This document shows, piece by piece, positions 44,456 through 55,998 of a DNA stretch of 64,000 bases. The stretch's first letter is position 1. Every line of letters begins with the position of its first letter. The notes beneath the pieces were generated by a model. It was not told the DNA's origin. It ran no database searches and saw only the letters and a program-made list of their open reading frames with translations. The position numbers and the translations under genes were made by a program. Origin of the DNA: Alisma plantago-aquatica (Eukaryota > Streptophyta > Magnoliopsida > Alismatales > Alismataceae); NCBI GenBank assembly GCA_963693085.1, contig OY856409.1, forward strand, positions 1,615,491,711-1,615,555,710. The letters are read 5' to 3'.

Positions 44456-44504
44456 TATACTATATATATGGGTGCAATAAAAATTGATAATTGTAACAAC
44501 AAAT

Positions 44505-47500
44505 ACTGTTGTAATTGTTCAAATAATTGCAAGTAATTAACATCACAATTTTAGTTTTGTGTATATTCAACTATAACTCAGATTTGTCACTTAGTAGACC
44601 AATGTATGTTCCATCTGGTGACTCTTGGATACATCATTAGGTAAATCGGTGCATGTTCCCTTAAGGGGCTCTTAGATAAATCACTAGGTAAATTACATGT
44701 TCCCCTAGGGTCTCTTTTAAATTCTTGGTGTTCCATCATGGACTCGACTTCAATTTCATGTTGATTTCTAGTAACCCTCTTTAAGGTTCATTCCTAAAAA
44801 TTTAGGAGTGTATTACTCTATGAAATACCCTTGAAAGAATCTAGTTATTGGGTTTGATCATCATTTATATTGAATGATACACATAGGAGTAAGAATTATA
44901 CAAACAAAACAGTCAGTACAATTGTAGGAAAGAGTAAAGCTCCAAAAAAACTAAATGAAACTAGTGCACAGTTTAGGTGATTATACATAAATATCCCACA
45001 CACCTAATTTGGGTTCTAGGACCATCCAATTGCATGATTAAAAAAGAAATTAAACTTATAATAATGTGAATCACCCAATTGTTACTACTAAAATCATACA
45101 ATTTAAATCTTGGTTTTGGGTTAGTACAGGGCCTCAATGGTCTAAGATTTCATCAACAATAGGACTATTAATCCAAGTTGCAAGTTAATATTTACAAGGG
45201 TCATGTACATTTGCTAATGAATTAATCATATTCCAAGACCTGATATTAGTAGCTTGTATAGGCATGGCAAGATTCGACCATGACATCAACTAATTATTTC
45301 ATCATCTAGCCATTAGTTTCATGTTTTATATTACTAATAATAAAATCCATTATTCCGATTAATGAAGATAAGATCCAAGGATGTAGTACTACTATGCATG
45401 TATTATAAGTGATACAATCCAATTTTCATCAAGATTGGATGCCCCATTACTTAAATATTACGTTAGTTATATAATTTATTCATTAAAAAATAGTCTCTAA
45501 TTAGAATTTTCAAAAGTTATGTTTATCAATTTTAATAAGAGGTAGATTTCAAGATATTCCCATTGACATATTATACACCATAGTCTGAGTCATGATTCAC
45601 CACATATTAAGAGTTAAAAAGCTACATTTCCAGAAAAAGGGGGATCACAAAAATCATCATAGGGTAGGGGAATGAGAGAAGTTGTATTACTAGTGGTGCC
45701 TAGGATCCTCCTCATACAATTAGTGTCAAAGAAGGAGTGGAGGAGGGCTACTCACATTTTTCACCATTGATTGACAAAAGGATAGCTGAGGGAAATGAGG
45801 AGAATGATATTTTAATGGGGTGGCTGGAAGGCGAAACAGGATGACCACTGCTGAAAACTAGTAATGTTGTTGATCACATATTAATGTGAAGGAGGATTAG
45901 GAATAAGGCATGAGAAAGAGATATATTGAGGAACAAAGTAAGTATATTTAATTAGTGGGTTCCAATCATAACAGTCACAGTTTTCCCTTTCATTCCTTGC
46001 GATGAATTATTGAAGTTAGAAACAATGTTGCCACATAAAACTTGTGTAAATTTGAGGAAGTGATTGCATTTTCCTCCGATTGCCCATCCTCGGTAAGTCA
46101 CTGTAACAATTTTTCACAAGGAGAAACGAATGCTTAATAGACTTTTCTGATTACTAAGATACACAAATTAATTGTTATATAAAATTAGAGTGTTTGGCAT
46201 ATGCACATTTAAGATCGGTAGGGGTTGACTCACAGCCGGTGACTTCCCGTTGTTGCTTGAGAAATCATCATTGCTACTCCAAACAAAGTATGGGTCAAAC
46301 GTTATAAACTACCACATACATTTTCGGATATCTAGACAGAAAAATTCCGTTGACTTTGACACTAAAAAATAAAGCCCATCTCAATTTGTGCATGTCGTCC
46401 TTGCACAAAGGTCATGCTAATCTTCTATGTATCTTTCTAATTTTATGTGATGTCTCCGAAGAGACAAATACGCCTCATGTATTATTGATTTTTATATCCA
46501 TTTAAATTCCTACAATTAACATGACATTGCTAAAAAAATCATTCTAGCTTTGACCAAGTTTAAACGTAAAAAGACAATGTTGTATTATTATTAATAAATT
46601 ACTTTACTTAGGCTACTAGCAAATTTGTTGCTCTAAAAACTCACTACAATAAATTGTTATCGTCAATAAATCATTCAAACACTCGACATATATTATTATA
46701 CGACCATTTTGTTTAATAATTCTATATCACAAACTCCAAGTCCAAAGCTGACAAAAATTTTATTGTAAAGGAAAGGCTTTGTTTGTCCGTGTCAGAAAAG
46801 TTAATCTATAAGAGTCTCTAGAAGAGTCTAAACGCTCAGAAATTTTAAGTATATTCTTATAATGCTCTCTCCTCATCATAGAAGAATATTAGATATGATA
46901 ATAGGAAACAAATGCCCTTTGATTGTCCCTCCATCTTTAAATATTTAAATCCAAGCCAACTTTATCAAGGCTACTAATAACCTCATTTCATATTCAAAAT
47001 GTAGTTGTCACTTTCCAAGGAAATATTATTAACAAATTAATCACAAACCGCTGGTAAATTACTCCATTTTAACCATAGCTTCTTGAATTCTTGTCCCAAA
47101 GGAGTTCAAATAATTGTAAGTAATGTTCACCACAGTTTCAATATTTTGTATATTTCAACCCTATCATAGATTTATCACTTGGTGAACCAGTGTACGCTCC
47201 ATCAGACGACTCTTAAGTATATCACTAGGTATATTAGTGAATATTCCCTCAAGGGACTCTTGTATATATCACTAGGTAACTATTACAGGTTCCCTTAGGC
47301 AGCCTTTTGAATTATTTATGTTCCATCATGAACTCAACTTCAATTTCACATTGATTTCTAGTAACCCTCTTTAAGGTTCAGTACTAGAAATTTGGGAGTG
47401 TATTCTTCTTTGAAATACCCTTGTGAGAATAAAGTTTTTGGATTTTATCTTCATTTAGATTGTATGATACACATATGATCTTACATATCATAGAAAAAAA

Positions 47501-49165
47501 CCAACACATTTCTGGGATAGAATAGAACTCCAAAAAAATAAAATGGAATTAGTGCACGGTTGAGGCTGTTATCCATAAATATCATACATACCTAATTTTT
47601 GTGTTAAGATCACCCAATCACATGATTATATAAGAAATTAAATTAGTAAGAAGGGTAATCACCTAGCGGTTATTACTAAAACCATACAAATATTGATTTT
47701 GGTTTTGGTCTAGTCACGAGTCTGAATTTTCTATTCTTTCATCGACATTGGGACTGATAGTCCAAGTTACAAGTTAATATTTACAAGGGTTGTGTACATG
47801 TGTTAATAATTTAATCATATCTAAAGACATGATATTCATAGTTTGTATAGGCATGTCAAGTATTAACTAGGATATCAATCAGTTATCTCGTCGTCTAGAT
47901 ATAAGCTTCATGTTTATATTATTGATAATGAAATCCATTATATTGTGTTCATTAAGTCTAAGATCCAAGAATGTAGTAGACATATAGTCCATTTTTCATC
48001 AAGATTGGGTGTCCCATTACATAAATATCACTTTAATCATGTAATTCATTTGTTACCATATAGTCTCCAGTCAACATCCTCAAACGTTAAATTTGGAAAT
48101 TTTAATAAGAAGTATGTTTCAATATCTTCTCATTGACGCCTGAATAAGCTATTAAAAATCAGATACTAAGAGTTCAAAAAGTTACCTTTCCAGATAAAGG
48201 GGGTTCATAAAAGTCAATGTAGGGCAAATGGAGAGAAGCAACATAACAAGTGGGGCCTAAGATCCTTCATGTGCAAAGAGTGTCGAAGAAGGAGAAAAGG
48301 AGGGTTATCCCCATATCATACCATCGATTAATATAGAGAGAGACGAGGAAAGTGGGAGAAGGATTTGTTGATGGGGTGGTTGAAGGTTAGGGAGATTGGT
48401 CAGTGTTGAAACCATTAATGTTGTTGATCATATATTAATAGGAAGTAGGATTAGTAATAAGACACGAGAAAGACAAATATTGTGGGACAACGTGGGTAGA
48501 ATTATAATAAGACATTCTCCTTCTATAATTATTTATTACAAACCCTTACTCCAAAGTTGATAAAATATGATAAAAGGAAAAGATTTGTTTGATTGGTTTT
48601 CAAAAGTTAAACCATATATCTAGACTAAAAATGGATTTATAATCTTCTAAAATTTCGTATCTAACCAAACTCTTACATGGAGAACATTATATAATCTTCG
48701 AAAATCTAAAATTGCCAAATGGTATCTTAAAAGGAAATCAAAATTCAAACACTTGGTTCTTTTCTCTAAAAAGACCATCGTTTGATAGTCAAAACTCTAA
48801 TATGGTAAGTAAGTAGATCCCATTAGTAAACAAAAGACTATTTTCTTCTAGATTTTCTAAAAGTCTATAGAAGAATCTAAAGACTCTGAAATGTGTAAAG
48901 TATTCTTATAATACTCTGTCCTCATTGTACAAAAAGATTGGATGTGAAGTTAAATTCCATTTGCTTGGATCTCAAGAAATAAATATTGAAATCTAAGTCA
49001 AAAGCATCGAGGCTACAAATAACCTCATTTCTTATTCAAGTTTTATTTTTCACTTCCCAAGAAAATATTATAGACAAACCAATCACAATTTATTGGTAAA
49101 TTATACCATATGAACCATAACTACTTGAATTATTATCCCAAAGGACTTAAAAGTGAAAATTTCAA
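44505..49165. repeat. Diverged tandem duplication, two units of about 2.1-2.6 kb
   Basis: Unit 1 (about 44505-47100) and unit 2 (about 47101-49165) share a long ordered series of blocks, among them GTTCAAATAATTG(C/T)AAGTAAT, CACTTAG/CACTTGG, GATTTCTAGTAACCCTCTTTAAGGTTCA, AATATTTACAAGGGT, and a shared end with GGCTAC(T/A)A(A)TAACCTCATTTC and CCCAAAGGA. No coding is seen. Unit 1 is longer because it contains an extra segment (about 45930-46730) with the U6-like sequence. Confidence 0.8.
46365..46465 (-). pseudogene. U6 snRNA pseudogene
   Basis: Read on the minus strand from 46465: GTCTCTTCGGAGACATC (5' stem-loop), then GAAGATTAGCATG, GTGCAAGGA and GACATGCACAAATTGAG, then a T-run, colinear with plant U6. 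A TATAAAAA about 30 bp upstream is where the U6 TATA belongs, but no upstream sequence element like RTCCCACATCG is seen. The essential ACAGAGA box reads ACATAGA and other positions differ, so it is very likely a dead copy. U6 acts in the catalytic core of the spliceosome. Confidence 0.88.
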
Positions 49166-50950
49166 CCAACATTGTTTGTTAGAATGATTATGTTATTTAA
49201 TTTTTTCAAATTACAACTTCAAAAAGGAGGGAAATTCTAAGTCTTCATAAGACACGTACTAGTCTTATGTATTATTGTTGTTCTAATTTCCATAATAATA
49301 TTAGACTAGAAACTAAGATAGGAATGAATACTCTTAACATACACATATCTCAAGTTCACGTCTTGAAACGAAAGAATTACATCTCATTGAGTAAATACAT
49401 ATTTAGGACACTATTATGTTAAATCACTATCTCCAATTGAATTAGACATATCAAATAGAAATGTATTTATTATTAATCAAATAAGTACAATATATTCCAT
49501 TACAATCATCATATGACTGACTCTTAGGACATACAACTAACTAAAAATATGAGCAAATGTATAGTACATGAAAAAGATGTACATAGTTAACAACATAAAC
49601 ATGTGTAGAAATGTGACATATATAGAAGGCATGTGTATTAATGCATTCATGATAAACACCAACAAATGTGCATGGAACATGGACAGTTTGAGCATATATG
49701 GCATTCGGGATAAACATGAATAGATTTGCTTGATACGTGGAAAGCATGAGCGCGTAAATGCACTCATGACAAACATGAGCAGATATTCTCGTCTGTGGCA
49801 AGTCCAGGCACATACGTACGGTATGTGGAAAGCATGTGCAACAGTGCGTGGAAAGCATGAGAATATCAATTTCGTTTTCTTAAAACATGAGTGTGCATAG
49901 TTGTTTTGGAGCAATTGTGTGCATTGTAAGGCATCCATATTTGTAAATTGACGCATTGTGTTGCCTGTCCTGGTTTATCTAGTGTCCATCTGTGAAAACG
50001 ACTAGTAGTTCTAGTAATTTTCAACATTGATAAAGATATTTTCTTTATTTACCTTTTTTTTTTTGGTTGAAAACCCTTGTTTATTTACTTTCGGGTTAGC
50101 ATCTATCTTCCCCATTCACCGCCCACCGCCCACTCGAACCCCCGCCCTCCATCTACAAAAATCAAACAAGAGAACCTTGTAGTTCTAGCTCATGAGCATC
50201 TCCGAAAACTTGAGTGTAGGTTGCAGACAATCCAATAACACGTATTGGCAATAGATAATCATAAAGGACACAAGGCAGTGACAACCCGCAATCTTGCATT
50301 ATAGTGTCGTTAAAGTGCAGCCATCGATCATTGTTACGAGAAAACCTTTTGGATTTGATTAGACGCTTTCTCTTATCTTTTGATGGAGTTGGCCGTTCAT
50401 GGGGCCCATAGTACCCCAATACTTTGGTGAGGATAAAGCAAAGCTGAATTAGAAATTGTAGTGGAAATTGGCCCCCAAATGTAACTGAACAAGTATGTAT
50501 ATTCTGGATAACGCCATGATATCCTAGCTAGTTCTGCAAGCAAGCGACTTTATAGGCTAAAACCGTTGGGAGTAGTATCACAACAAGCAAGCCGAACAAC
50601 AAAGTCAAGGGCGGCCTTTTGAAAATGGTTAAATGTCGTCGTCGACAATTCCCAGATCCATCAAGAATCCTATTTGTCCATAAAATGGAGTACCGGACAC
50701 AATCAAGCAAAACGGGCTCTCTTGTTGAATGATGTGTTTGGAGCGGTTTGCCTAGCCCGCCGGATATCTCTCTCTACTGAAGAGCATGATTCGGCATTTC
50801 GGCTATGTTTGGAACCGTTGGTTTTGACCTGGTCTGACGACCCTAAATCCTGGAACGCTAGGATAGATACATATAGGCAATGAAAGGGGAAAAGAAAAAA
50901 GCCTGGCATGAGTTGTCCCGGCGCGCGAGGGACGTGGGTCACCACTAGTC
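49166..50950. other. Intergenic DNA upstream of the host gene
   Basis: AT-rich, with a degenerate repeat at 49560-49880. A minus-strand open frame at 50162-50419 (85 codons) is unrecognised and could be chance. Composition becomes GC-richer towards the gene. Nothing else supported. Confidence 0.5.
49560..49880. repeat. Degenerate repeat with GTGGAAAGCATGAG units
   Basis: Units with TGGAAAGCATGAGC...ATGCA(C/T)TCATGA(C/T)AAACATGA recur roughly every 60 bp with much decay. This explains the 139-codon minus-strand open frame there, which repeats HAFH/FIMNA-like words. Confidence 0.65.
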
Positions 50951-51218
50951 ATGCCTCCTCCCTCTATAACTAACACCCACCCACCAACAGTTTTGCCCTC
51001 CCACCACACGACGCCGGCCGGATCGGGTCGCTCGATTCCCATGGGCCACCACCACCACAACCTTGGCTTCCTCTTCCTCCTTCCCGTTCCAGCAACACGA
51101 CGAAACCACCCACAAATCGATTATTAGGCAATTTACCTAGCTACGGACACCACATCAACGGGTAGGAGACGATACAGCCAAAGCGGAGCGCCCCCATTCC
51201 GTCTGTTCCTCTCCAATC
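50951..51218 (+). promoter_or_regulatory. Putative core promoter and 5' leader of the host gene
   Basis: CTCTATAACTAACAC near 50962 is a plausible TATA element, placing the start near 50990-51000 and giving a leader of about 220 nt. The leader is C-rich, as in many plant 5' UTRs, and contains an upstream ORF at 51041. Confidence 0.45.
51041..51127 (+). CDS. Upstream ORF in the host-gene leader (28 codons)
   Basis: ATGGGCCACCACC starts a 28-codon frame with four His codons and a hydrophobic LGFLFLLPVP stretch, ending at TAG 51125-51127, 91 bases before the main ATG. If transcription starts near 50995 it would be met first by scanning ribosomes and may lower main ORF translation. It is not known to be translated. 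Confidence 0.4.
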   Translation: MGHHHHNLGFLFLLPVPATRRNHPQIDY

Positions 51219-52763
51219 ATGGCATCCTTGAGGAACGGAGGCGACCGGCCGGCTGTCCGCCGCGGTGTGTCGCCGGCCCCGTCGGGGACTGCTCCAAGGG
51301 TCAGACCATCCTCAGCGTCCTCTTCAAGGCCGTCCTCGACGGCCAGTTCCCCGGACAAGGACCGCCCTGCGGTGACGAAGAACATCCCAAACTACCTCAG
51401 GCCCACAATCAGCTCCCAGGCCCCCGATGCAGCAGGCACACACTCTAAGGCCAAGACCGGCACCTCACAGGGGAAGAGGCTCACCAGGATCAAGTCCATG
51501 GAGAAACCCCAGGCGCACCACCACCCTCACCCTCACCCGCAACCCACCAGGTCAGCATCGTCTGCCGGGGTCAGGTCGTCCGCTACTGCGGTCAAATCGT
51601 CAAACGCCGCATCTTCTTCCTCTGCCAGAGGAGCTGCCGGCAGCTCTACCAGACCCGTGACGGACAAGAATCGTAGGGCTTCTCCGAAGCCTGTCGTCAA
51701 ATCGTCGGCTCCTGCCGCGACCAAGGCCAGGGCGACAGCGGGTCCTGCCGCTGGGAAGAAGAAGGAGGCAGCCGCTTCGGCATCTAGCAGTCCTACAACA
51801 GCAGTAGTGGCTCATCATCAGGACTCGGCCGACGAAGCATTAGAGGTGCCCAAGGACGAGGTCGAGCTTAAGGTGATTACAATCACCACTGATCCCGCAT
51901 CCCCTACTGCAGCTCATGAGGAACACCATGGGGAACTACAACAGGATCCCTTGGACTTGGAAGAAGAAGAGCAATCGCACCCTGCTGAAGAAGAACACCT
52001 CCCACCTGAGGTGGAAGAGTCGCACAACCCCGTCCCTGAACCGGAAGAGGAAATCCAACCGGTTTCAACTCACTCGCCGCCACATGATGTCACCGACCAC
52101 GAGGAGGGTTCGCCAAAAACTCAGCCTAAGCACGGAGAAGATGACAGCCCTCTGGCTGTGGAGGAACATCCAGCGGGTGACCACATCAGCATTAGCAGCC
52201 CGCCTGCAACGGCAGAGACCAACAAGTACCTTTCCAGATCCCGGACTGTTCCGGCCAGACCAAAGCCCAGCGATGCGGCCAAGATCCCCGTAGACGACGA
52301 GCTCCAGAGGAAGCTCATGTCTCGCAAAGCGTGGGAGACGAGAGGCGGGGCGGACGTAGTGACACCGAACAAGGGCACTGCGGAGGAGTCCAGCTCTCCA
52401 GCACTCAAGAGGCAGGACACATTGGGAAAGAAGGAGTCGCCGGCTTACAATGACGTGATCGAGGAGACAGCCAGCAAGCTCAACGAGAAGAGGAAGAATA
52501 AAGTCCTCGCTCTCGCTGGGGCATTCGAGACAGTCATCTCCCTGCAAGAACCCAAGACCCCTCAGTCAGGACAGCATACGCCTCTGGCAGCCGAAACCGC
52601 CGCCTCTGATTCCGTCATCAAAGGGGAAGAAGCGCCGCACGACAGCGAGGCTGTTCCGACCGAGTCAGCAGACGTCGTGGCAGAGTCGAACGCAGGGGAA
52701 ATTGAAATTCACAAGGAAAACGCAGACGAAAGCGACGCCGCCGTTGCCACAGCTAAGGAATAA
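51219..52763 (+). CDS. Plant calmodulin-binding-domain protein, single exon (514 aa)
   Basis: Intact host gene. The ATG at 51219 has A at -3 and G at +4 and is the first in frame. The N-terminus is Ser/Pro/Arg-rich with KNIPNYLRPT (about residues 54-63), a motif seen near the start of plant calmodulin-binding-domain proteins, and a basic GKRLTRIKS (85-93). The middle (about 95-330) is low-complexity Ala/Ser then Glu/Pro-rich and probably disordered. The C-terminal part holds YLSRSRTVPARPKP, then SRKAWETR, and EKRKNKVLALAGAFETVISLQEP (about 418-442), matching the final helix of the plant CaM_binding family. It probably binds calmodulin in a calcium-dependent way, with unknown output. Strong GC bias, unlike its surroundings, marks it as a host gene. 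Confidence 0.88.
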   Translation: MASLRNGGDRPAVRRGVSPAPSGTAPRVRPSSASSSRPSSTASSPDKDRPAVTKNIPNYLRPTISSQAPDAAGTHSKAKTGTSQGKRLTRIKSMEKPQAHHHPHPHPQPTRSASSAGVRSSATAVKSSNAASSSSARGAAGSSTRPVTDKNRRASPKPVVKSSAPAATKARATAGPAAGKKKEAAASASSSPTTAVVAHHQDSADEALEVPKDEVELKVITITTDPASPTAAHEEHHGELQQDPLDLEEEEQSHPAEEEHLPPEVEESHNPVPEPEEEIQPVSTHSPPHDVTDHEEGSPKTQPKHGEDDSPLAVEEHPAGDHISISSPPATAETNKYLSRSRTVPARPKPSDAAKIPVDDELQRKLMSRKAWETRGGADVVTPNKGTAEESSSPALKRQDTLGKKESPAYNDVIEETASKLNEKRKNKVLALAGAFETVISLQEPKTPQSGQHTPLAAETAASDSVIKGEEAPHDSEAVPTESADVVAESNAGEIEIHKENADESDAAVATAKE

Positions 52764-54100
52764 TGATAGCCCGGTCAATCGTAATGTGTGGCGACGAGGG
52801 AGGCACTCCGGGCTTTTAGCAGGCTGAGCGAGTGGGGAATCTCCGATTTCTTGTTTCCTTTTGTGAATGCTGTTTCTTTTTTTAAACTTCTTTTAACATT
52901 ATTATTATTGCTTAGAAGGCTTGCCTGGTATATAATACCAATGCTAATACTCGTAATAATAAGATTTATACACAATATTGTTAGGAGCGCAGATTCTGTA
53001 ATGCAAATATTTTGTTTTGCTCTTCGTTTTCTTCACATCTTATGTTTGCGCCCGTATAAACCTCTCCTCCCCCTACTACTCCAACTCTACTCACTTATAG
53101 CGAAAGATGGTGAACAAGTGTCAACATCAATCAATAATCCCCTACTAAGGTGAGTTGTTATTTCAATGTTGAAATTTTCACTTGACTGGAGTTTTCATCC
53201 ATATTTTTTTCTTACTTGATGTTCATTTGTGAATGGTTGATGTTCTGTTGTGTTGTGGATCTGTTATGATGCATGTTCTTTGCACTAGGTACTTGATCAC
53301 TCTTTTTCATAGGTAAAAAGTGTAAACACAATTGTCTAGTCAAAGATATTGAGCTTTAAATTTATATCCAACTTCAAGAGACATCTGCAACTCAATACAT
53401 AGTCTGTTGTAGTAGCATGTGGTCGAACACATGGACAAGGAGAACAAAAAAATGAGAACATGAGATCTTAGCTTAGTTTGGACAAATCAAAGAGGTGAGA
53501 TTGGTGTCCATGTTAAGGAACCAATTAATCTAATCAAATAATAAATTTAAGTTATGAAAGATAAAAAAGAAATAAAAATAATTGTAAAATTATAAAAGGG
53601 AAAACTTGGATTGGGTTTCACCAATGAAACCAACCACAACTATGTAAAACCTTCTTTTCCAATTTATACATGTTTCTGACATATTTTGCAAACAACCATA
53701 AAAGACATCCACTCATTCCTTCTCTCGAAATTCGAGTAGATTTCTATTCAAAGATACCTATCTCTTGAGATGATAGCCAAAGGAACAAGTATAACTGTAT
53801 GACTTTTGTTGTAGTAACTCCTCACTCTCGTGTCTTGTTATTGAAATCATTTTCTCGAATAAATTCATATAAATCGTCACAAGAAGGTAGTTGATCAACC
53901 TACGACACGTTAAAATAAGAGTATAGAAACAAAATTGTAAGAACATATGTAACAAATAGAAGAAGAAAAGATTACATGGTTAAGAGGGCCTGACGGATAC
54001 TCCAACCCCAAGTTATGGAGTCTACCCACTCATGGCACAATAAAAAGAAATATATTACAACTTGAGTAAGTCATGATGAAGAAAAGAGAGGGAAGAAATT
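52764..54100. other. 3' flank of the host gene and AT-rich DNA
   Basis: The 3' UTR probably covers the first few hundred bases; T-rich sequence at 52870-52970 gives a spurious hydrophobic open frame (52788-53153). No clear poly(A) signal could be fixed. Beyond 53160 I see no gene. Confidence 0.4.
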
Positions 54101-55998
54101 GATACAAGGGTAGATAGAATGATCGATCTATCCACCTTCCAACTAAATCTGATGAGGATGTCGATGACCTCCTTTCTTCCGTACAATCAGGACTTGAAGC
54201 AAGCAGATAGTCGATTTATCGATGGAAATAGCCGAATCCCAAGTCCAGAGACCGATGGTCCATCTAGGTCGATAACACCTGACTAGTTGATGGCTCTAGA
54301 CTTGGATTTTGAACTTGGCGGAAGCCTTTCAACCCGTTGACACCTAAACTCAAGATGCTTGTAAGTGATGTCCTAGGGGCTTGTTATAGGATTTGAGTTG
54401 TGCTTTGTCGATCCTAGATTGGTCCACGTGGCATGGACTCTTCGTCTTCCTACTTTCAACCTCGATGGTTAATGAGTCCTTGATGGGAAAATGGGCCATC
54501 ATCGGTGTTGGGGGTCGTCGATCTATGAGGGATCGACAGAGTGATCTAATAAGTCAACTTGAAGGTCGACAATAGATCTGTCGATGTGAAGGTTGACAAT
54601 TAAATTCGATGGCTTCAAGATCGATGAGACTTTGTATCTTCTATCGATCTTGAATCCATTGTTCTTTTTGACTGATGGTTGAGAGCTCAATGCTAAGTCA
54701 CCGGTCTTTGAAATATTGACTTAATAGGTCTATAAGTAGTGGGAGGCTATCGAGGTCAATGCTCGATGAATGATCATTCTTGGAGGTTGATGGTTGATCC
54801 ATCAACCTTGAGAATTTTGATTGAATTCATACAATTTTAATTGAAACTGGATTAAAATGAAGTAATTGGAAATTTAAGAACAAAGTGAACAAAATTGGAG
54901 ATTTAAACATGGAATCAAATGATTTTATTAAGGAAAAGGTTATGAAATGTGCATAAAAATGATGTCATCAATTCCTGCAAACTTAGAATTTAGCTTGTCC
55001 TAAAGCTAATAGAATCATTATGTATATCAAATCAAACAGGCGATTCTATTGTTCACTGAAAGGATACTTTTATACAAACCTCTTATCAAAATCCTTCTCT
55101 TAATATAAAGGGATCTAACTCTGTGAAACGTCATCTTTCAAAAGATCCCTTCTTATGTTTGTTTGTAGTTATTTTTTCTCATAAACTTATCTCCAACATA
55201 TATCTAACTTTTCAAAGTAGCTTTCACTCTCATCACATTGTTGGTGGTGGATGAAATGGGTAGGAAAAAAAGGCTTGAGGGTATGCCTTCCTTCTTCCTA
55301 GGTCATTCAAGTACATGTCTATTAAGTGGGCAAGTGGTCCATTCGTTCCAAACTATTTGGTTTTAGAGCAGTGATTTCTCATCCTAAGTACCATTGCCCC
55401 AGATTGCCATACCTTTAAATGAACACCATTGGAATCGAGGTGTGTATTCTTGATCTTAGAGTTAGAAAAAGTGACATATCTATGTTTATGGGCACAAAAA
55501 TACACCATGTTGATAACTCTTTTGATTAGAAGTATGGCACAACTCTCTGATTTTTTACACTATATTTTTTTAATCCTCACTCTTTTTGGGATTTTGAATG
55601 AATTGAAAGGAATGAGTGGAAAATGAGGTAGCTCTTTATTCTGTTTGTAAGAAAATGCCTTCAACTAAATATGATTTTTCTTTTGGTTAGATATTATTGG
55701 CAGAATTCTTCTGATGATGTTTTCAGGTTAAAATCAAAATAGAGGAAGAAGTAACATTTTGCTAAGAGCAAAGTATAAAAAAACATCAGTAAAGAAAAGA
55801 ATCGTCCTAACTATTGTCTTCTTGGAAAAGATATATCTTAAAAAACAAACTAAGTTCTTTGGAGTTTTTATCATCTGCCTCTTCATGGATTTGTACATGA
55901 AACATTGTCAAAAATTTGATGAAAATAAGAAAAATGATGAAAAAGGGAATAAATGAGCTTTGCTTTGATACTGTGAATACCTATTTCACTAGACTACA
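54101..55998 (-). mobile_element. Candidate 3' LTR of element C (minus strand)
   Basis: At 55998 the minus strand reads CTTGAGGATATAGTG...GTAACTTGGGGG and then TGTAGTCTAG, parallel to A's TTGAGGACAAG...AAGTTAGGGGG before its LTR. This makes 55998 a good candidate LTR start. The interval 54180-54830 is rich in CGATGG/GTCGAT words and holds a dyad with 9-bp arms GGTTGATGG/CCATCAACC near 54785. A TATA-like CTATAAGTAG near 54731 faces the plus strand, which argues against this orientation. The left end is not defined. Confidence 0.38.

Noticed and set aside
49537..49956. 139-codon minus-strand ORF
   Set aside because: It lies over a degenerate repeat and its protein only repeats HAFH/MNA-like words.
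50162..50419. 85-codon minus-strand ORF upstream of the host gene
   Set aside because: No family recognised, no supporting start or splice context; kept only as a remark in the intergenic entry.
52788..53153. 121-codon open frame with hydrophobic helices after the host gene
   Set aside because: It begins at a non-ATG codon in the 3' UTR; T-rich sequence alone gives Leu/Phe/Ile-rich translation.
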